64,000 bases of DNA. It comes from Epiperipatus broadwayi (taxonomy: Eukaryota > Onychophora > Udeonychophora > Euonychophora > Peripatidae). Numbering within the stretch: the first letter of the stretch is position 1; every line of letters starts with the position of its first letter. Below the pieces are notes generated by a model, which saw only the letters and a list, made by a program, of their open reading frames with translations, had not been told where the DNA came from and did no database searches. The stretch is taken from contig JAQFVV010013080.1 of the NCBI GenBank assembly GCA_028023455.1, positions 62,001 through 126,000 of the forward strand, written 5' to 3'. This document shows positions 1 to 13,503 of this stretch, piece by piece. The translations under genes were made by a program, and so were the position numbers.

Positions 1-934
1 TTTTTTGTTGTATTCATTATTTTCTATATTACGTTTGTTTTTTAGGTTCATTTCTTTGGAGGTCATAATGTTAATTTGAAATTTAGTAATATGAAACATT
101 GGAATTTAATGAAGGTTAATTAAAAAATACTACCTAAGAAATTAAAATTTAATGACATTTTAACATTGATTAAATATAATTCATTTTTTCTATATTTAAA
201 GTGATATTTTAATAATATGTACATATTATACTTTTAGCTTTATTTATGTAGGAAAAATGGCTATTTCTGAATTTGAACATAATCTATATTCACTAATATT
301 TATATGATTTATAATTATATCTTTACTAATATAAAAATATTACACATTTTTTTATAAGTATATTCAATATTAATATTACAAAAAATTGGATGAGTATGGT
401 TATCAAAGCAAAATAATGTATCTTATACACAAATGTTTGCAATTTAAACTTTATATAAAAATAATTATTCATTAACTATTTTGACTCAGAAAATCTTAAT
501 TTAATAATACAAATATCTTAGATCAAATTCTAGCATGAAAAATTTGATGAAATAAAATATAAAATAGTCTTTAAATAAAGGAATTATGTATTCATATTAG
601 ATGATCAGAATTTATTTTTAACATTAACAAAACCCCTAATACTGAATACAAATCAGGCATAGATCTTTTTATAATTAAATATTATTTATTAATAAATTTA
701 TAAATCTTATCTAATTTTTAAATTACCAAACAGAACAAGTTTCCAATGTTTCCTCCATATGTTCTTGTTTTTGAGCTATTTACAAATATTTGATTTTCCA
801 TGTGATTAATGTAGCACTCAGTGTGAGAAATGTACTGATTTTTTTATCTATGAATTTAATATCAAGAAGGATAAATGATCTCTTTTCTATTAGTTGCTAT
901 AATTCTTAATTGAAACATAGGTGTGAGAACAATC
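1..934. other. AT-rich stretch, no gene seen
   Basis: Low-complexity A/T sequence without a long open frame in any frame, recognisable repeat or RNA gene. It leads into the degenerate start of the RTE copy that follows. Confidence 0.6.
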
Positions 935-3720
935 TTTTTTATATATATTTACAATCAGACAGCAGAACAAATTGTAATGCAGGAAGTTGTAAAATAAAAT
1001 AGGCAAAAATTAATTAACTGACAAAGGTGGAGAAGGAGCTAAGAATTTCCTGATTGCACACCTTATCTACAATTACTATTCACTGTCAAATAATGGAAAA
1101 TTGCCATAAATGGGAAAAAGAATTGTCTAATATTAAATAGAACTCTGTTGCAGTTTGTGAAATTAAAAGAAAATTTGAAGATCTAATTAATTTGAAAAAT
1201 GGACATATGCTTTGGTATAAAGAGACAAAATTGGAAGCACAAATGGAGATTATCAATAAGAAATGGAAGAATATTATTATCAGATTAAAGATTAATACTT
1301 TATCAAACAGTATAGAAACATTAGTTATTCAACTAAATCAAAGATACAAAATTCAAATGTCAGATTTATTTCCCAACTTCTCACTGTGACTAAGTAGAGG
1401 ATTGTTATACAGATGAACAAAAGGCTCTTAATCATATCAAATATTTTAAAATTGTCGCAGAATATTTTTTTACTAGAATTGGAAAGCAATTGAAAAATGA
1501 AAATGTATGGATAAATACTACAGAGACAAAAATGAGAAAGGGAATTTGCAGAAAAAGAGAAATTGTGCATTATAAATTATTTATTTGAGAAAAATATTAA
1601 ATGGAAATGGACATGGAAATATTCAAATGATGGTACAGCAGAATTGGATAATACTTTGACTAACAGAAAATATGTATTTTAGAATTATAATATTCTTAAT
1701 AGATTCAGCACAGGAAGTGATCATTGTCTAGTGAGATGTATAATAAATGGTAATGCAAAACTAAAGAGACAAAAAATATTACAAAAGACTATCATAGAAA
1801 TTCCCCATTAAATTTAAATTAGAATTTGCATATCATTTTAAAATATTAACAAAATTTAAAAATAGTAGCTTAATTAAAAAGGTAACTCATATGCAGTCAA
1901 TAAGAAGGTAATTAATACTCTACTAAGAACTTCGACAGAGATACATAAAATTGAAATTCAATAAATTTTTAACTGAAGCTCTGTGTAAAAAGTAATGAAT
2001 ATGAAAGTATTTAAGAAGAATTTAAATAGTTGAAAGTCTGTAAAATATTATGAAAAAGAAAATAACAATGATATAAGAAAATAGAATTGTATCTTGACAT
2101 ATAAAGCTATAGAAGAAAATAAAAGTCTCAAAAATATAAAGGTGTATCTTGGTATTGGAAGGAGAGTTGTTTCAACAATAAGATGGAATTATTATTAATG
2201 ACATCATGACAAATGTGGAAGAATTTTGCAAAGAACTACTACAATTACTATATATTCTGAATTTAATAAAGAAATGAGAAACACAGTTAACTTTATGAAC
2301 AAAGGAAAAGTGCCACTATAATAATGGAACTGTTTTTAATGTCATAAAAAAAGCAGGTCAAGTAAAAAAATTGTGAGCAAAACTATATGCTAAATGTCTA
2401 AATGATGAAGTTAGATGATTGAAAGAATATATTAGAAATTACAGACATATCAAACCTCTATTACTTATAAAATATATTTATTAAAATAATTACAACTTGT
2501 CTAAGAGTGAAGTTTGACTTGAACCACAAGAACTAGCCAAAAGATTAAGCTAGATTTAAAAGTGGTTTTAATACAATAAATCACATTCAAGTATTACAAA
2601 AAGTTTTAGAATGTAGTAATGTATAAGAATTATCATTATGTTTTGGATTTATATATTATAAAAATATATTTGATTCTTCAAGCAGTTCCACATTGATTAA
2701 AGTTTTTTATCAGCATAGTATGCAGAATTGATATATTGTTATATTTTGAAAAATGTTTTATCAAAATGTAATAGCAGTGATTATATTATAGTGATTTTAA
2801 AACCACCACCATTGTAATCAATGATGTATGACAAAGTTATTCCTTATCTAATATTTTTTATAGCACTTCTATGAGAAGTATTTTATAAGTTAAAAAGGTA
2901 AACTAAGGAAATGGTTAAAGTTTTTTATTATAATGACAATTTTGAGATATCATATTCTGAAGAATATTAATCAAAGTACAACAGTAGTGATATAATTCCT
3001 TATCCAACACTTTTTATGAGAAGTATTTTGTGAGTTAGATTGAGAATCTAGAGGAATGAAAATAAATAGATATTGTTTTTATAATTAGTGTTTCAGAACT
3101 TGGAGAATATTCCAAGAGTTGTCAGATAAAAGCAAGCAAATAGAACAAAAGATAAGTGCTAAAAAGATGAAAGTAATATTCATTATTTTTTTTTATAAAA
3201 AAAAAGGAAAAATTTATAATCAGGAAATAGAAAAAATTAATATCTATAGATATCTTGATCAAATTAATGATATAGTGGAAATGTAATGAATAAAATTAAT
3301 ATTAAATTAAACTAAGGATGCTTTTTGTAAAAATAACTTAATGATAATAGAAAATGTGCATATATGCTTGAAAAGACAATTTTCATAGATGTAATTTAAC
3401 AATTCTCAAATATGGACCTGAGACTTGGACAAGAGCAATAAGAGACTCGAGAACAGCAAAATATAGAGATGCATGTTAGAAGTAACAAAAAGGGATTAAA
3501 CATGAAATAAGAGAATGAGAAAAGAACCCAGATATCATTGACACTATTAAAAGAATTAAAAGGCTAAAATGGAGTTGGTTAAGATATAAATGGTTAGATA
3601 AAGTCTTAAATTGTATCCTGAAAACAAAAATGAAATAATGTGAAAATGAATAGTTGTAATAAGCAAACATTTGATGTATAGCATAGAAAGTATAGATCAG
3701 AGAAATTAATTAAACTTGAA
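935..3720 (+). mobile_element. Decayed near full-length RTE-type LINE
   Basis: Nucleotide and broken-frame translation similarity to the better RTE copy near 60-62 kb shows an old copy of the same family. It starts around the leader/ATG region (about 950-1070 matches the other copy's start) and continues through the endonuclease (fragments reading like KWTWK..NDGTAELD and SDHCLVRC), the reverse transcriptase core, a block reading SPTLF..ELD..SRGMKINR, and the C-terminal part (YGPETWT near 3410 and RIKRLKWSW near 3550). Stops and frameshifts are everywhere, so it cannot encode protein. A partial internal duplication occurs near 2745-3040. RTE LINEs normally encode one polyprotein with an apurinic-like endonuclease plus reverse transcriptase. 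The exact ends are uncertain by tens of bases. Confidence 0.8.
2745..3045 (+). repeat. Internal tandem duplication inside the RTE remnant
   Basis: Two imperfect copies of the same reverse-transcriptase stretch follow each other: a 'tattttgaa(a)a..tcaaa.t.taacagtagtgat' block and an 'ac..cttttatgagaagtattttgtgagtta'-like block each occur twice. The duplication is diverged, so it arose long ago. Confidence 0.5.
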
Positions 3721-3859
3721 AATGTTGAAAGTAAAACTTTATCATAAGGTAGGTTTTCTCACATTTTATTTACACTTTTACATATAATACAAAATTAGTC
3801 CAAATTATAAGGTAAAATGATTCACATTTCTTGGTTCAAACAATCTTCTCACTATCTGT

Positions 3860-4110
3860 ATCATAAACAAAACAAAAAAAAAAAAACTTAAAATGCAGTT
3901 CAGATAGAAGTATTATTACTGTAGTTGGATGAGTTAATATTGTGATATCATAAAGACAAAATGTTAGAGTACATTAAGTGTTCTTCAGATAAATGTTTAG
4001 AGAGCATATATTGGAAGCCACATTTAATTTCAGCAACCATATTTCAATTTAAAATCACTTTTTAATATTAAGTTTATTTTAAGGAGAGGGGCATTTTAAC
4101 ATTGAAACAC
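3860..4110. repeat. Dispersed repeat R1, copy 1
   Basis: About 240 bases match 10170-10420 in the same orientation, sharing for example AAGACAAAATGTTA and a GCATT...CATTGAAACA block in the same order. Family unknown. This copy lies just beyond the 3' end of the RTE remnant, so it might be part of an element tail. Confidence 0.55.
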
Positions 4111-6185
4111 ATTATGACTGATTGTTGATTGATATTTATGGATGCAATATGTAAACATGGATATGCAAACACATGTATATGAAATGTGAAGATATTTTTC
4201 TGAATGGCTGATCAAGTTAAATTGTCTTTTTATATAATCTTACGTTAGAGATGTTAAGATGTCCAGGATAAAAAGAATAAAATATTGTAAAATTATAAAG
4301 GATAAAATTAAGTAATTATTGTACCAGAAAAAATAATAGGTATTATTATAGTCATTTTGGTAAATAAATAATGTAAAATTTCTACTGTTGATTTGATTAT
4401 CAAATGCAAGGTTTAAATTAATGCAATATATCTCTATAAACTCATATTGCCAATTTTTCTAAGATAAAAAAAAAAAGTTTGACTGAATGATGCCAATTTT
4501 ACTTAACATTGAAATAACAAGATTGATAACATAAGGTATTTATAAAAGAAAAAAAAAAACAATGACAGCCTTGCTTAAATTGAAAAACAAGTTGAACTAG
4601 TCTTTCAGTTCTTTAAGTTCTATTGAACTTAGAGGAAATTAATGTACCTTTACAAATGTCAGCTGATAGAAAACAGCAACTAGCATACATACTAAACCAA
4701 TAATATTAACAACAGCTTATTTCAGCATTAGGTGTCTAAGTAACATGATGAAGGACTTGAAACAGAATTGATCAAAATCTAGTATTATCAAGATTGAGAA
4801 GAAATAGTTAATTTATATGATACTTAGCTATAGAATTAATCAGCATCATGTGTAATGTGTTTAGTATGGATTGTTGAGTGCAAACTCAGAGTTGGATAGC
4901 GGCTGGTTTGCCTAATATATAATTTGCAAATTCATTGGTTATCATTCTGAAAGACTTTTTGTGAAAAGCCTGAATATTTATTGCATATGATAGTCACAAT
5001 AAGTTGAGTTCTGAACCATAATCCTGCTTAGAAAATAATAAAATTCTTTTGTAAGTTTTCATCTCAATTATACAGTTCCAATAGTGAACTTATCTTTGTA
5101 AAGGATACATTTGAAATAAGTTTATATGTTTACATTGTAAAATTTGATTTTCTTCCATTACAAAACAAAATCAGTTATACCAATAAAATTTTTATTTTTA
5201 TTCAAATATACGGATCTAAGAAATTAATAAAGTTATTATTTCATAGAAAAAGTCCAATAAATTTGTATATTAGTTTTTTTTATTATTGTTTTCAGTCTTT
5301 TAAAATTTCAGAGACAAAGTAATATATATATATAAATTTGTGAATATTTATGTATTTGATATTACATGATTTAGTTTTGAGAATTTAATGTATTATTATG
5401 TGAATAATTATTAATTTCATTATTGCAAAGTATATATTAAATATATACTTCACAGTTATGTAGTTTTAGGTATATTTTTTTTTATGTTCTAGTTTAATAT
5501 TCTAATAATTTATTCTTTGAGATAGATAGCAATGAAATATTTGCCAATATAATTGTTTAATATTCCTAAATTATCAATGTGGAATGCCATTATAATAATT
5601 CATGATGTATAGTATCAATATTGTTTATAAATTAATTGTTAATTTTTTTAAAAATTCTAGTATATTGATATTCTTTATTTTTAACAGTGTGTCATCTCCA
5701 GTATATATATATATTATTTTTGATATCAGAATGTATGGCAATCTTCATTTATTTAGTCCCAATGCTTAAAACTTTGGTAGTTGTCTTGTCTATAATGATA
5801 GAGCATGGTAGCAAATGTTAGAGTTAGGTAATCTTTTGTAGACACAGTTGTTTTGCAAAATTGGAAAATGATATTCTTTGGGACTATTATGTGATCCTAA
5901 AAATCAAAATGAACTCTTAATATAACTCATATTGAAAAGTTATCTGATCATTACCCAAGATGATTGATGATGTAGTTATCACCAAGGCCAGTATGAGTCT
6001 AAGTGATGACTACAATTAGGTACAGGATTACATCAATTCTTTCAAAATACATATATTGATATTAGCTTTTCATAAATTCCATTGTACATTTTAGGCATCA
6101 GGATTCATATTAATGTCAGAATATGGAACCCAATTAAAACCTTTATGTAACAAATATTCAAAGTGATGGTGTTTGTGTGTTGGGT
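4111..6185. other. AT-rich stretch, no gene seen
   Basis: Only poly(A/T) and short TA runs. No open frame, tRNA-like block or recognised transposon fragment. 5700-6150 is slightly less AT-rich but matches nothing I recognise. Confidence 0.5.
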
Positions 6186-6189
6186 CAAT

Positions 6190-6230
6190 TAATAGTAATA
6201 ATAATAATAATAATAATGATGATGATGATC
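6190..6230 (+). repeat. AAT/GAT trinucleotide microsatellite
   Basis: A run of about nine AAT units passes directly into four GAT units. It sits at the left edge of a purine-rich remnant. Confidence 0.9.
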
Positions 6231-6239
6231 ATGAAAAAA

Positions 6240-7570
6240 TATATTTACATATGTGGAGTAAGATAAGAAAAAAGATATTTAGAAAGAGTAGAATCAAAAT
6301 AGTTAGAATATGGCAACTTAAAATATATTAAAAGACCAAATAATTATGAAGTTCAAAAGAAAATAAATGATATCCATAATCAAGAGGTTGATGGTGAGAT
6401 AAGCAGTGTGCATGCTTAAATTTAAAGTTGTAGTAAAAAATGAAATTAAAGTATAATAATTAAAAGAATAGTTGATTGGCTAAAACTTATAATAGAAAAT
6501 CCATAACCAAAATAAAAATATCAAGAAGCTCAAATGGCAAAAAGGATAAAAATACAAAAATTCAAACATTAAAAGAGATGTGAACACCAGAACCACAAGC
6601 ATTGTAGATAAATAAATAGTAGGAACAGCAATCATTATAAAGCAATAAATGCAAGATGTGAATGATAAAATGCTTAAAAGTAATCAACTAATGGATGAAA
6701 TATGCAAGATATAATAATAAAATGGAACAAAACATTAAAAAAATTAGAAGAGATTATCAAAGAAATGAAAAAGGTGAAGTGTAAAAAACTAGGAGTTAAT
6801 AAAGATGGAGAAACACATCTAAAGAATGGTGAAAATACAGGCCAAACAATGAGGCCATTTTAAAGATGAAAGAGGAGATTGAAATAATCAAGGAGAGAAT
6901 TAAAAAATACAACAAGAAGAAAAAAAAGAAAAGAAAGCTGTAAGAAAAGCCAGTCTTGCAAGAATGAAGAGAGGAAATCAAGAAAAAAATAAAAAACATG
7001 TTCAGTAGTGAAGGCCTGAAGATAACCCAAGAGAAGATTGGCAGAAACATTTAGATGATACTAACCTGAGATTAATGAGCAATAGTCACTTAGCTTCATT
7101 AGATAATAGAAGAAATGCAGAAAAGGATTTGTTAAACACCCAGTGTAAAGAAGTAAACATAACTAAAGAAGATCCATGAGGAACTGAAACCAAGTTCAAA
7201 TGTAAATAACCCTTATAAAAGCCAAGAATATTTAACCAATTTTTAAAAATTAAAGATATTTAGAGGCAGCAATTAAACCCATGAAATAAGAAAAGCTAGC
7301 AATAGCATATAACTTTTTATAAAAAACTTTTCAAGAATGGTATGATTCTGGAGAAAAAAATCCCGAATACCATGGATTTAAATATATAACCCCTAGTTGA
7401 TCCAATGAAAGATGGAATGAGCATTTAAATCAAGACAAAAGAAGGATTGAATGTTACTGACAAATGTGAAAAATAAAAATAAAGATAAACCATAAATAGA
7501 AAAAGAAGAAATACTAGAGTTTTAGGAAGATCTTTTTAAATTGAGATATACTAAATGAGCTGCAATAAAA
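6240..7570 (+). mobile_element. Purine-rich degenerate coding remnant, family unassigned
   Basis: This 1.3-kb block has a strong A+G bias on the plus strand, unlike its neighbours. Broken frames give charged Lys/Glu-rich stretches such as KMKEEIEIIKERIKKYNKK and a less biased tail near 7330-7400 reading WYDSGEKNPEYHGFKY. This looks like a decayed protein-coding segment, perhaps the N-terminal part of a LINE, but I cannot identify catalytic motifs. It could instead be simple purine-rich sequence. Confidence 0.3.
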
Positions 7571-8637
7571 ATAATGTCCATTAATTTTAGGTATTTCATT
7601 TTGTAACTGCTCTAGGCTAGCTAAAAATTTTGAAAAGGATTGTTGTGCATAAAATGTTAAATGACTTAATACTTCAATAGAGAGTTTGTCACTTCAGAGT
7701 CTTTATTTAAAGGTAAGTGTATATATTTTACATGTTAGTTAATTTAACTTATACTTGGAAGGAAAGAGTATCATAATTTGCCATTTAGAACTGTTCAAAA
7801 ATTAGGATTGTGATGATTATTATCGAGGCACTTATATCTTTACATAATCAAATTTCTGAAATGTCAGAAAAATTATATACTGGAATTATATATCTGAATC
7901 TAGGAATGTTAGCACTATTTTATGTTAGCACTATTATTATAAACTTTCAATCATCTAGCAAACAATTGCTAAGCCAAGATGCCATCTAAGCAAATCCGGA
8001 TTGAGTTGTGATTTAACTATACATGGGTTCAAGTAGATGACAATTTTCTTATTAAGAGTTCCTGTTTCTGTTAATCATCCTTATACAATATATTAAATGA
8101 AAAACAGCTAACTTGCATTCACTGAAAATTTAAATATATACGTCTGTATTTGAGTGTCAGAAAAATGGAAAATAAAATAATACACCACTTTTCTATATGA
8201 CTGGGATTTAAATAAGGCATGATCTCTCTAACAGGGGGGGGGGGGATAAGGTTGAATTTCAAACTCAAACTAGAATGAATGACAAAAAAAGTAGTTTTAA
8301 CTTCTATTTAAGTATATTGTATATGTTTAAGATTTTGTAAATTATATGAGATTCCCTTTAAGATTTTCAGACACCAAGGAGATAATGCACTTTTGATGGA
8401 GAATCAAAAAGTAATTAAGAATGCATATAGTGCCATTTTTTAAGTAACTTCTTCGAGGAAGATTACAATGTGAGATAAAGAAAGAAGAATGGGAAGGATT
8501 TTATTGTTGGTGGTGTTGAAGAGGTTGATATTTTCTAATGCTTTCAAAGACTTGATGCTGATGGTCATTTGTATTATTTTTTGTCTTTTTATCCTCTATG
8601 CATTGATTATTTACATATATAATTATAATAAAACTTT
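7571..8637. other. AT-rich stretch with a 12-G run
   Basis: No gene or recognised repeat. A run of twelve G lies at 8234-8245, striking in this composition. Confidence 0.5.
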
Positions 8638-8736
8638 TTTTTCTCATGTGTCATAGCATCAGCCGGGAAGCGAACCCGCTAACCCAGGACAACTGCTTGT
8701 AAAGCAACTGTCGCTGACCTCTCGACCACCAATGCT
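8638..8736 (-). mobile_element. tRNA-only SINE (family S1), near full length
   Basis: Read on the minus strand this is a complete tRNA-shaped sequence (8655-8736) followed by a ~10-base tail ending in ACACATG and then A-rich sequence. A 7-bp acceptor stem closes (GCATTGG with CTGATGC), the A box resembles TGGTCGAGAGG, the anticodon arm has a 7-base loop, and the B box reads GGTTCGCTTCC. There is no SINE body between tRNA and tail. Four other copies in this window share the same tail, so it is a retroposed family and not a single tRNA gene. Polymerase III transcription is inferred from the A and B boxes. Confidence 0.8.
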
Positions 8737-8741
8737 TGACA

Positions 8742-10169
8742 ATTTTAAGTAAACAAAATACTATCAGCACATTTAGTATTCGTGTAAACAAATGTCTTAA
8801 GTTTTTTTTTTCTTGTAGTAATGAATTAAATACTTAGTCAACACTGACTGCCATCCTGTGGATAAATTGGAAATTATATTAAAAAAGTTTTTATACCAAA
8901 ATTTTTCTTTAAATGGGTTTATTTTTTAAAATTAATATAGCTTCATCAATTTTCCTCTCTTTTATTAGCTTATTAAATCATTTTTATACAATATTTTTCA
9001 AATTTATGTCCTATTTATATTATAAATGCAATATAGTCATATATATTTAAATGTTTTGTAGCTCTGAAAAAGATTGCTGGATAATTGAAACTGTAAGGAA
9101 ATAAAATTATTTAAAGAAAGTAATAGATTTGCATTATATAAAGTGGAAAAAGAAAAATGTTATTTAATTATAATTATGTTATTTGGGCTGGTGAATGTTT
9201 TGGAAATATTAGATTTGATGAAGGATATGAAATTGTGCATTCATGGTGGTCATATATATTTTGTTTTAGAAATTATTTATTTTCACTGAAGCAATCAATA
9301 GTGCATTCATACTAGATTCATATACTTTTAGTTGTGCCTATTATTATTTTTCTCAGATCTTTTAACCTTGGTATGCCAAATTATTTTATGCTATTAGATA
9401 CTTTTTTTTTTTGGCTGGATATTTTATTAAGTAATTTAGTTTTGGATTATTGACATGTATATGTATATGGTTGTCATAACCAGATTATTACCTTGAAATG
9501 CAATCATATTGCAGAGAATATACATACTGTACATGATATATAAATATAGATATCAATACACTAGGAAGGGAGGAAGAAAAAGAAAATTGTATTACTTCCA
9601 CAATATACATACTGATTATTCATGGTAAAAACACGTGAAAGCATTACCAATGAAGATTTTTTTTTTTCTGTTATGTGATGGATGGAATTTGTTTAATATC
9701 ATTTTCAAATAATTTAAGGAATTATTGAACCACAGATTATCAAAAGAAAAAAATGCATACATTTTGATCATCATGAACCATTATTTATTGATAATTGAAC
9801 TTTATAGGCACCTATACTAAATTAACAATTGTAAATCATCATTGAATCTTTCAACTATGCATTAAAGAAGAGAATAGAGGAAGAAAGTAAAACAATCAAT
9901 TGCACGGAATGGATTCAGCATCATTATGATTTTTTTTACTGTCAAGAATAAGTTATAGAAAACCAGATTAAACTAAATAATGATAGTATAAAGGTAATCA
10001 TTGCAGGTAACAATGAATCAAATTTTAGTTTAAAAGGAATAAGTCATGAAAGAATTCTGAGAACTAATACTCAATAAGAAGACCAGGTTTGTTCCTTAAT
10101 CATCAGAAAGGTGGGTAGGGAGTAATGATATAGAGCAAAATAATCTAGCCTGGTCACCCATGTCTTAAG
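8742..10169. other. AT-rich stretch, no gene seen
   Basis: No supported feature. Poly(T) tracts occur near 9402 and 9659. Confidence 0.5.
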
Positions 10170-10420
10170 CAAAGAAAAAAATAAAATATAAAATGCAATT
10201 TAAGCAAGAACAAGAATAAAATTTAGATGCATGAATTTAATATTGTAATAATGAAGACAAAATGTTATATGTGCATCTCATATAAATATGCTTTTGAGGA
10301 CATATATGAGCACCCTTGATTCATTTTAATAGCTATATTTGAATTTAGAGGCATTTTTTAAATAGTAACTTTATTTGAAGGGGAATGGGAAATTTGGGCA
10401 TTGAAACAAGTATGAGTGTC
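10170..10420. repeat. Dispersed repeat R1, copy 2
   Basis: Second copy of the repeat at 3860-4110, same orientation and motif order, imperfect along its length. No flanking duplication or terminal structure is visible. Confidence 0.55.
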
Positions 10421-11891
10421 TTGTTTATATAATTTTGTTTAGATATTGTATATTTATTTAATTAGTAAGATTAATTTTTTTTTCATAAGTACACTTTTCT
10501 TATTGAAATCAATTGGGTCATAACTATCATTTTTAGTATAAACAATTTCAGAATATTCTTTTTCAGAATGGTGTATTTTGTAAACAATCTTCAATCTTCA
10601 GTTGATCTATAGACTTAAAACAGATGGATCTCCACCCAAGAATAGATTTCAATTTACATGGTGGCTCACTTATGGCATTTTTTATAATTTCACATTAATA
10701 AGATGTGTTCAATTGTAAATAAATTCAAGATTTAAATTAATTAGCTGTAATTTTGATATTCATATAAAATTGAACTATTTATTCAGGTGTAGAGATCTAG
10801 ATGTTTTAAGCTTCTAATTCATCTATGTATAATAGATGAATGATATGCAGTTTTTTACATTGATTGATAGTTGGAATATGATGGATTTCAATTTGAGGAG
10901 TGCATTTAATAAAACCAATTGATTTGATTGGTTCTACATGTTTGTAATATGCAACTGTTAATTATTAACATATTATTGTACATTGTATACTAATGTATTA
11001 CTTAATAAACATTAATGCATGTATAATTTTTCATTTTTCTACACTTTGGATTTAATTTTTAAGTAAATACATTAGTTTTTCTATTCTTTCCATTTTTGAA
11101 ATAAATTTTATCACTGAGGTTTGAATTTTATGATTTTGTTTGTTATTATTTTGAGGAATTCCAGTAGACATTAATATCCTTTTTTCTTCTTCTAAAGAAC
11201 TCCTGTCAGCTGAATTAAATAGCAGAAGTTTTATTTCTTTAAATATATATTTTAAAAACTTTTTATATTTTACTGCCTGATTCCAGTTTTTTTTTTTTTG
11301 TTATTCAGAATGTTTTTCTTTTTTTCAAATATAAAATAAATATTAATATTTAATACACATCCTTAAGTTAAATGTATATATGATACATTCTTTTTTTAAA
11401 TTTTATTCTATATATAAACTGAATAAAATATATATATCTTTTTTGTAAAAACAAAAAACAAATTGAAAATTAAATGGTAAACTTATCTCTTTACAATAGA
11501 ATGTATATTGTATGCTTGGAATTAAATTACTATTATTATTTTCAATCATACATTAAAAAAAAAAAGAAACAAACCTTTAGTATTTAATAATATATTAAAA
11601 TTACATATATGTTTCTTCTTTTAAAATGTTTATGTAAAAAATATTTTTATTTTAAATAAAAAAACATACTAATCAGAATATATTTATTTGAAAATATTGA
11701 ACGAAGAAATATATATGAATCAGTACATTGAAGGGCATACTGTGAAATAAGATATTAGATACTGGATATATAGTAATAAATTTCTGAATTGTAAACTGAC
11801 ACAATTCATTGAGACACTTTCAAGGAAAGTAGCTTTATCAGTTGTGCAAATTCTTAAATGTTATTAAATACAGAATAGATTAGAATGTTAC
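10421..11891. other. AT-rich stretch, no gene seen
   Basis: No open frame or known repeat. It ends at the target site of the LTR retrotransposon. Confidence 0.5.
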
Positions 11892-11895
11892 TTAT

Positions 11896-13272
11896 TGTAA
11901 CGTTTTTCGTATTACTAGGCCTCTACACGCTAATATAAACTGCGCGTGAGTTGATCAAGCTATATCAAAAAAGAAGAAAGTTATATTTCTATTCTAAAAA
12001 CATAGCTATATTTCCTGATCAACTTGGCCTATTAATTGTTGAGAATTGTGCTATTGACGAAATCAGCTTTTAATTTATTTAGTCTGGGCGCCAGAATTCC
12101 TAAGAATTCGCTGAAATCGTCATATAACATCTCGCAAATATAAAAAAAATACTTTTAAACTAATCGGTATTACATCATACCGTAACGAGAATTATTTTTT
12201 TAAGATTATTATTCCTGGGCTTATTCAAACATATTGGCAAAGGTAAATTACATTTTTAAATCTTATTAAACTACTAATAGATTTAATAATAAACAATAAT
12301 AATTACTATTAATAATGCACAAATGAAAATTGGTATTAGAAATATTTTTATTCTAATAGACTAAAAAAATATTTGAAATAACTTACTTATCAAGTTAATT
12401 AGAGAGAACACCACTCAGACGTGAATCAATTAATAAAAGAACAATTTTACGATTACTGTTCATATTTAAATTTCTTCTAGAAATTTCCTTAAAAAATGAA
12501 TGTCTCTTGTACAAGAAATTTAATGTCTCTATCGGGATTCTATTATAAGCTTATTTTTAAGAATTGTTTGCAAACGTTACTTTTGTCACAATCAGGATAA
12601 TGAAGCATAACTTACCGGTAAGTTTTGTGAATTCAGTAGTAGATAACTATGCATAGTTTTTTGGGTAGAATGAGTTCGGCCTTTTGGTTATTATTCGATC
12701 TTGTGGTCCATTCTCCTAGTCGGTCACGAAAGCTTTTCTGGTATACATCTTCAGGCACGATGTTTTCAGAAGCTCCGGTTCACTCCGACATGCCGAATTA
12801 CTTCAGTGTAGAGCGATCTTGGATATATTATTGTTATCCAAGACCAACTAGAGAAACCAACGAACAAGATGTCCTTCAAACTGATCTCTGCCTTTTATAC
12901 TCTCTAGAGGCCCAGTTTTCCGACTTCTGTGCATATCTTTTGTTTGTCCAAATATCCGTTGATAATCTTATATATTCTTTATAAAATTTATGTTACAAAG
13001 TCTCTATTTTTTTCAGCATAATTCTGCCATCTTTAATTAGTTGAAATATTTTTACTTTCTCTTATCTAGATTGGTAATTTGTGTCTTTTGTTCTCTCCAA
13101 TTCTAACTTTTATTTCTAATTACATAAAAAAAAACAAAAGAATAATTTAACTTTCATTGTACGTTATTTTTTTTTAAAAAAAAATTAGTCAAAAAAAAAT
13201 CTAAATTTACTTTTATTTTTTAGCTTCTACCAAATGCCAATATATTTGCAACGTATATAAATAAACGTTACA
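11896..13272 (-). repeat. 3' LTR of the minus-strand retrotransposon
   Basis: 1377 bp, TG...CA. Aligns end to end with 14025-15400, differing by about 12 substitutions and one base in an A run near 12362. Most differences are transitions within CpG/TpG/CpA contexts. A plus-strand open frame of 111 codons (12649-12984) is antisense to the element and duplicated only because the LTR is duplicated. Confidence 0.9.
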
Positions 13273-13503
13273 ATACCACCAGTGCCAGGAGATGAGAATA
13301 AAATAGGGGTTTACACTAATTTTATTCTTAAGTTTTTTAAATTCATATTCGTGTTTTTTTTTTTTTTTGTAGTAGCGTGCTGATATATTGTGTAGACTCA
13401 TTCACAAGCGACGTTTGGCTTTAACGCCCACTTTTAGGTCTAACACAGTGGAAATGGAAAATATTTCAACATTCATCTGTGTCCTATCCACTTTAGTGTA
13501 ATA

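Noticed and set aside
8655-8736. A functional tRNA gene
   Set aside because: It folds like a tRNA, but sister copies with the same extra tail, poly(A) and target duplications show a SINE. The T stem has a mismatch and the anticodon differs between copies.
12649-12984. 111-codon open frame as a gene (and its copy at 14777-15112)
   Set aside because: It lies antisense inside the two LTRs; duplication is explained by the LTRs, and it overlaps the promoter region.
11896-13272. LTR element on the plus strand
   Set aside because: On the plus strand no TGG-starting primer site follows the left repeat, whereas the minus strand has a good primer-binding site and a TATA-like box.
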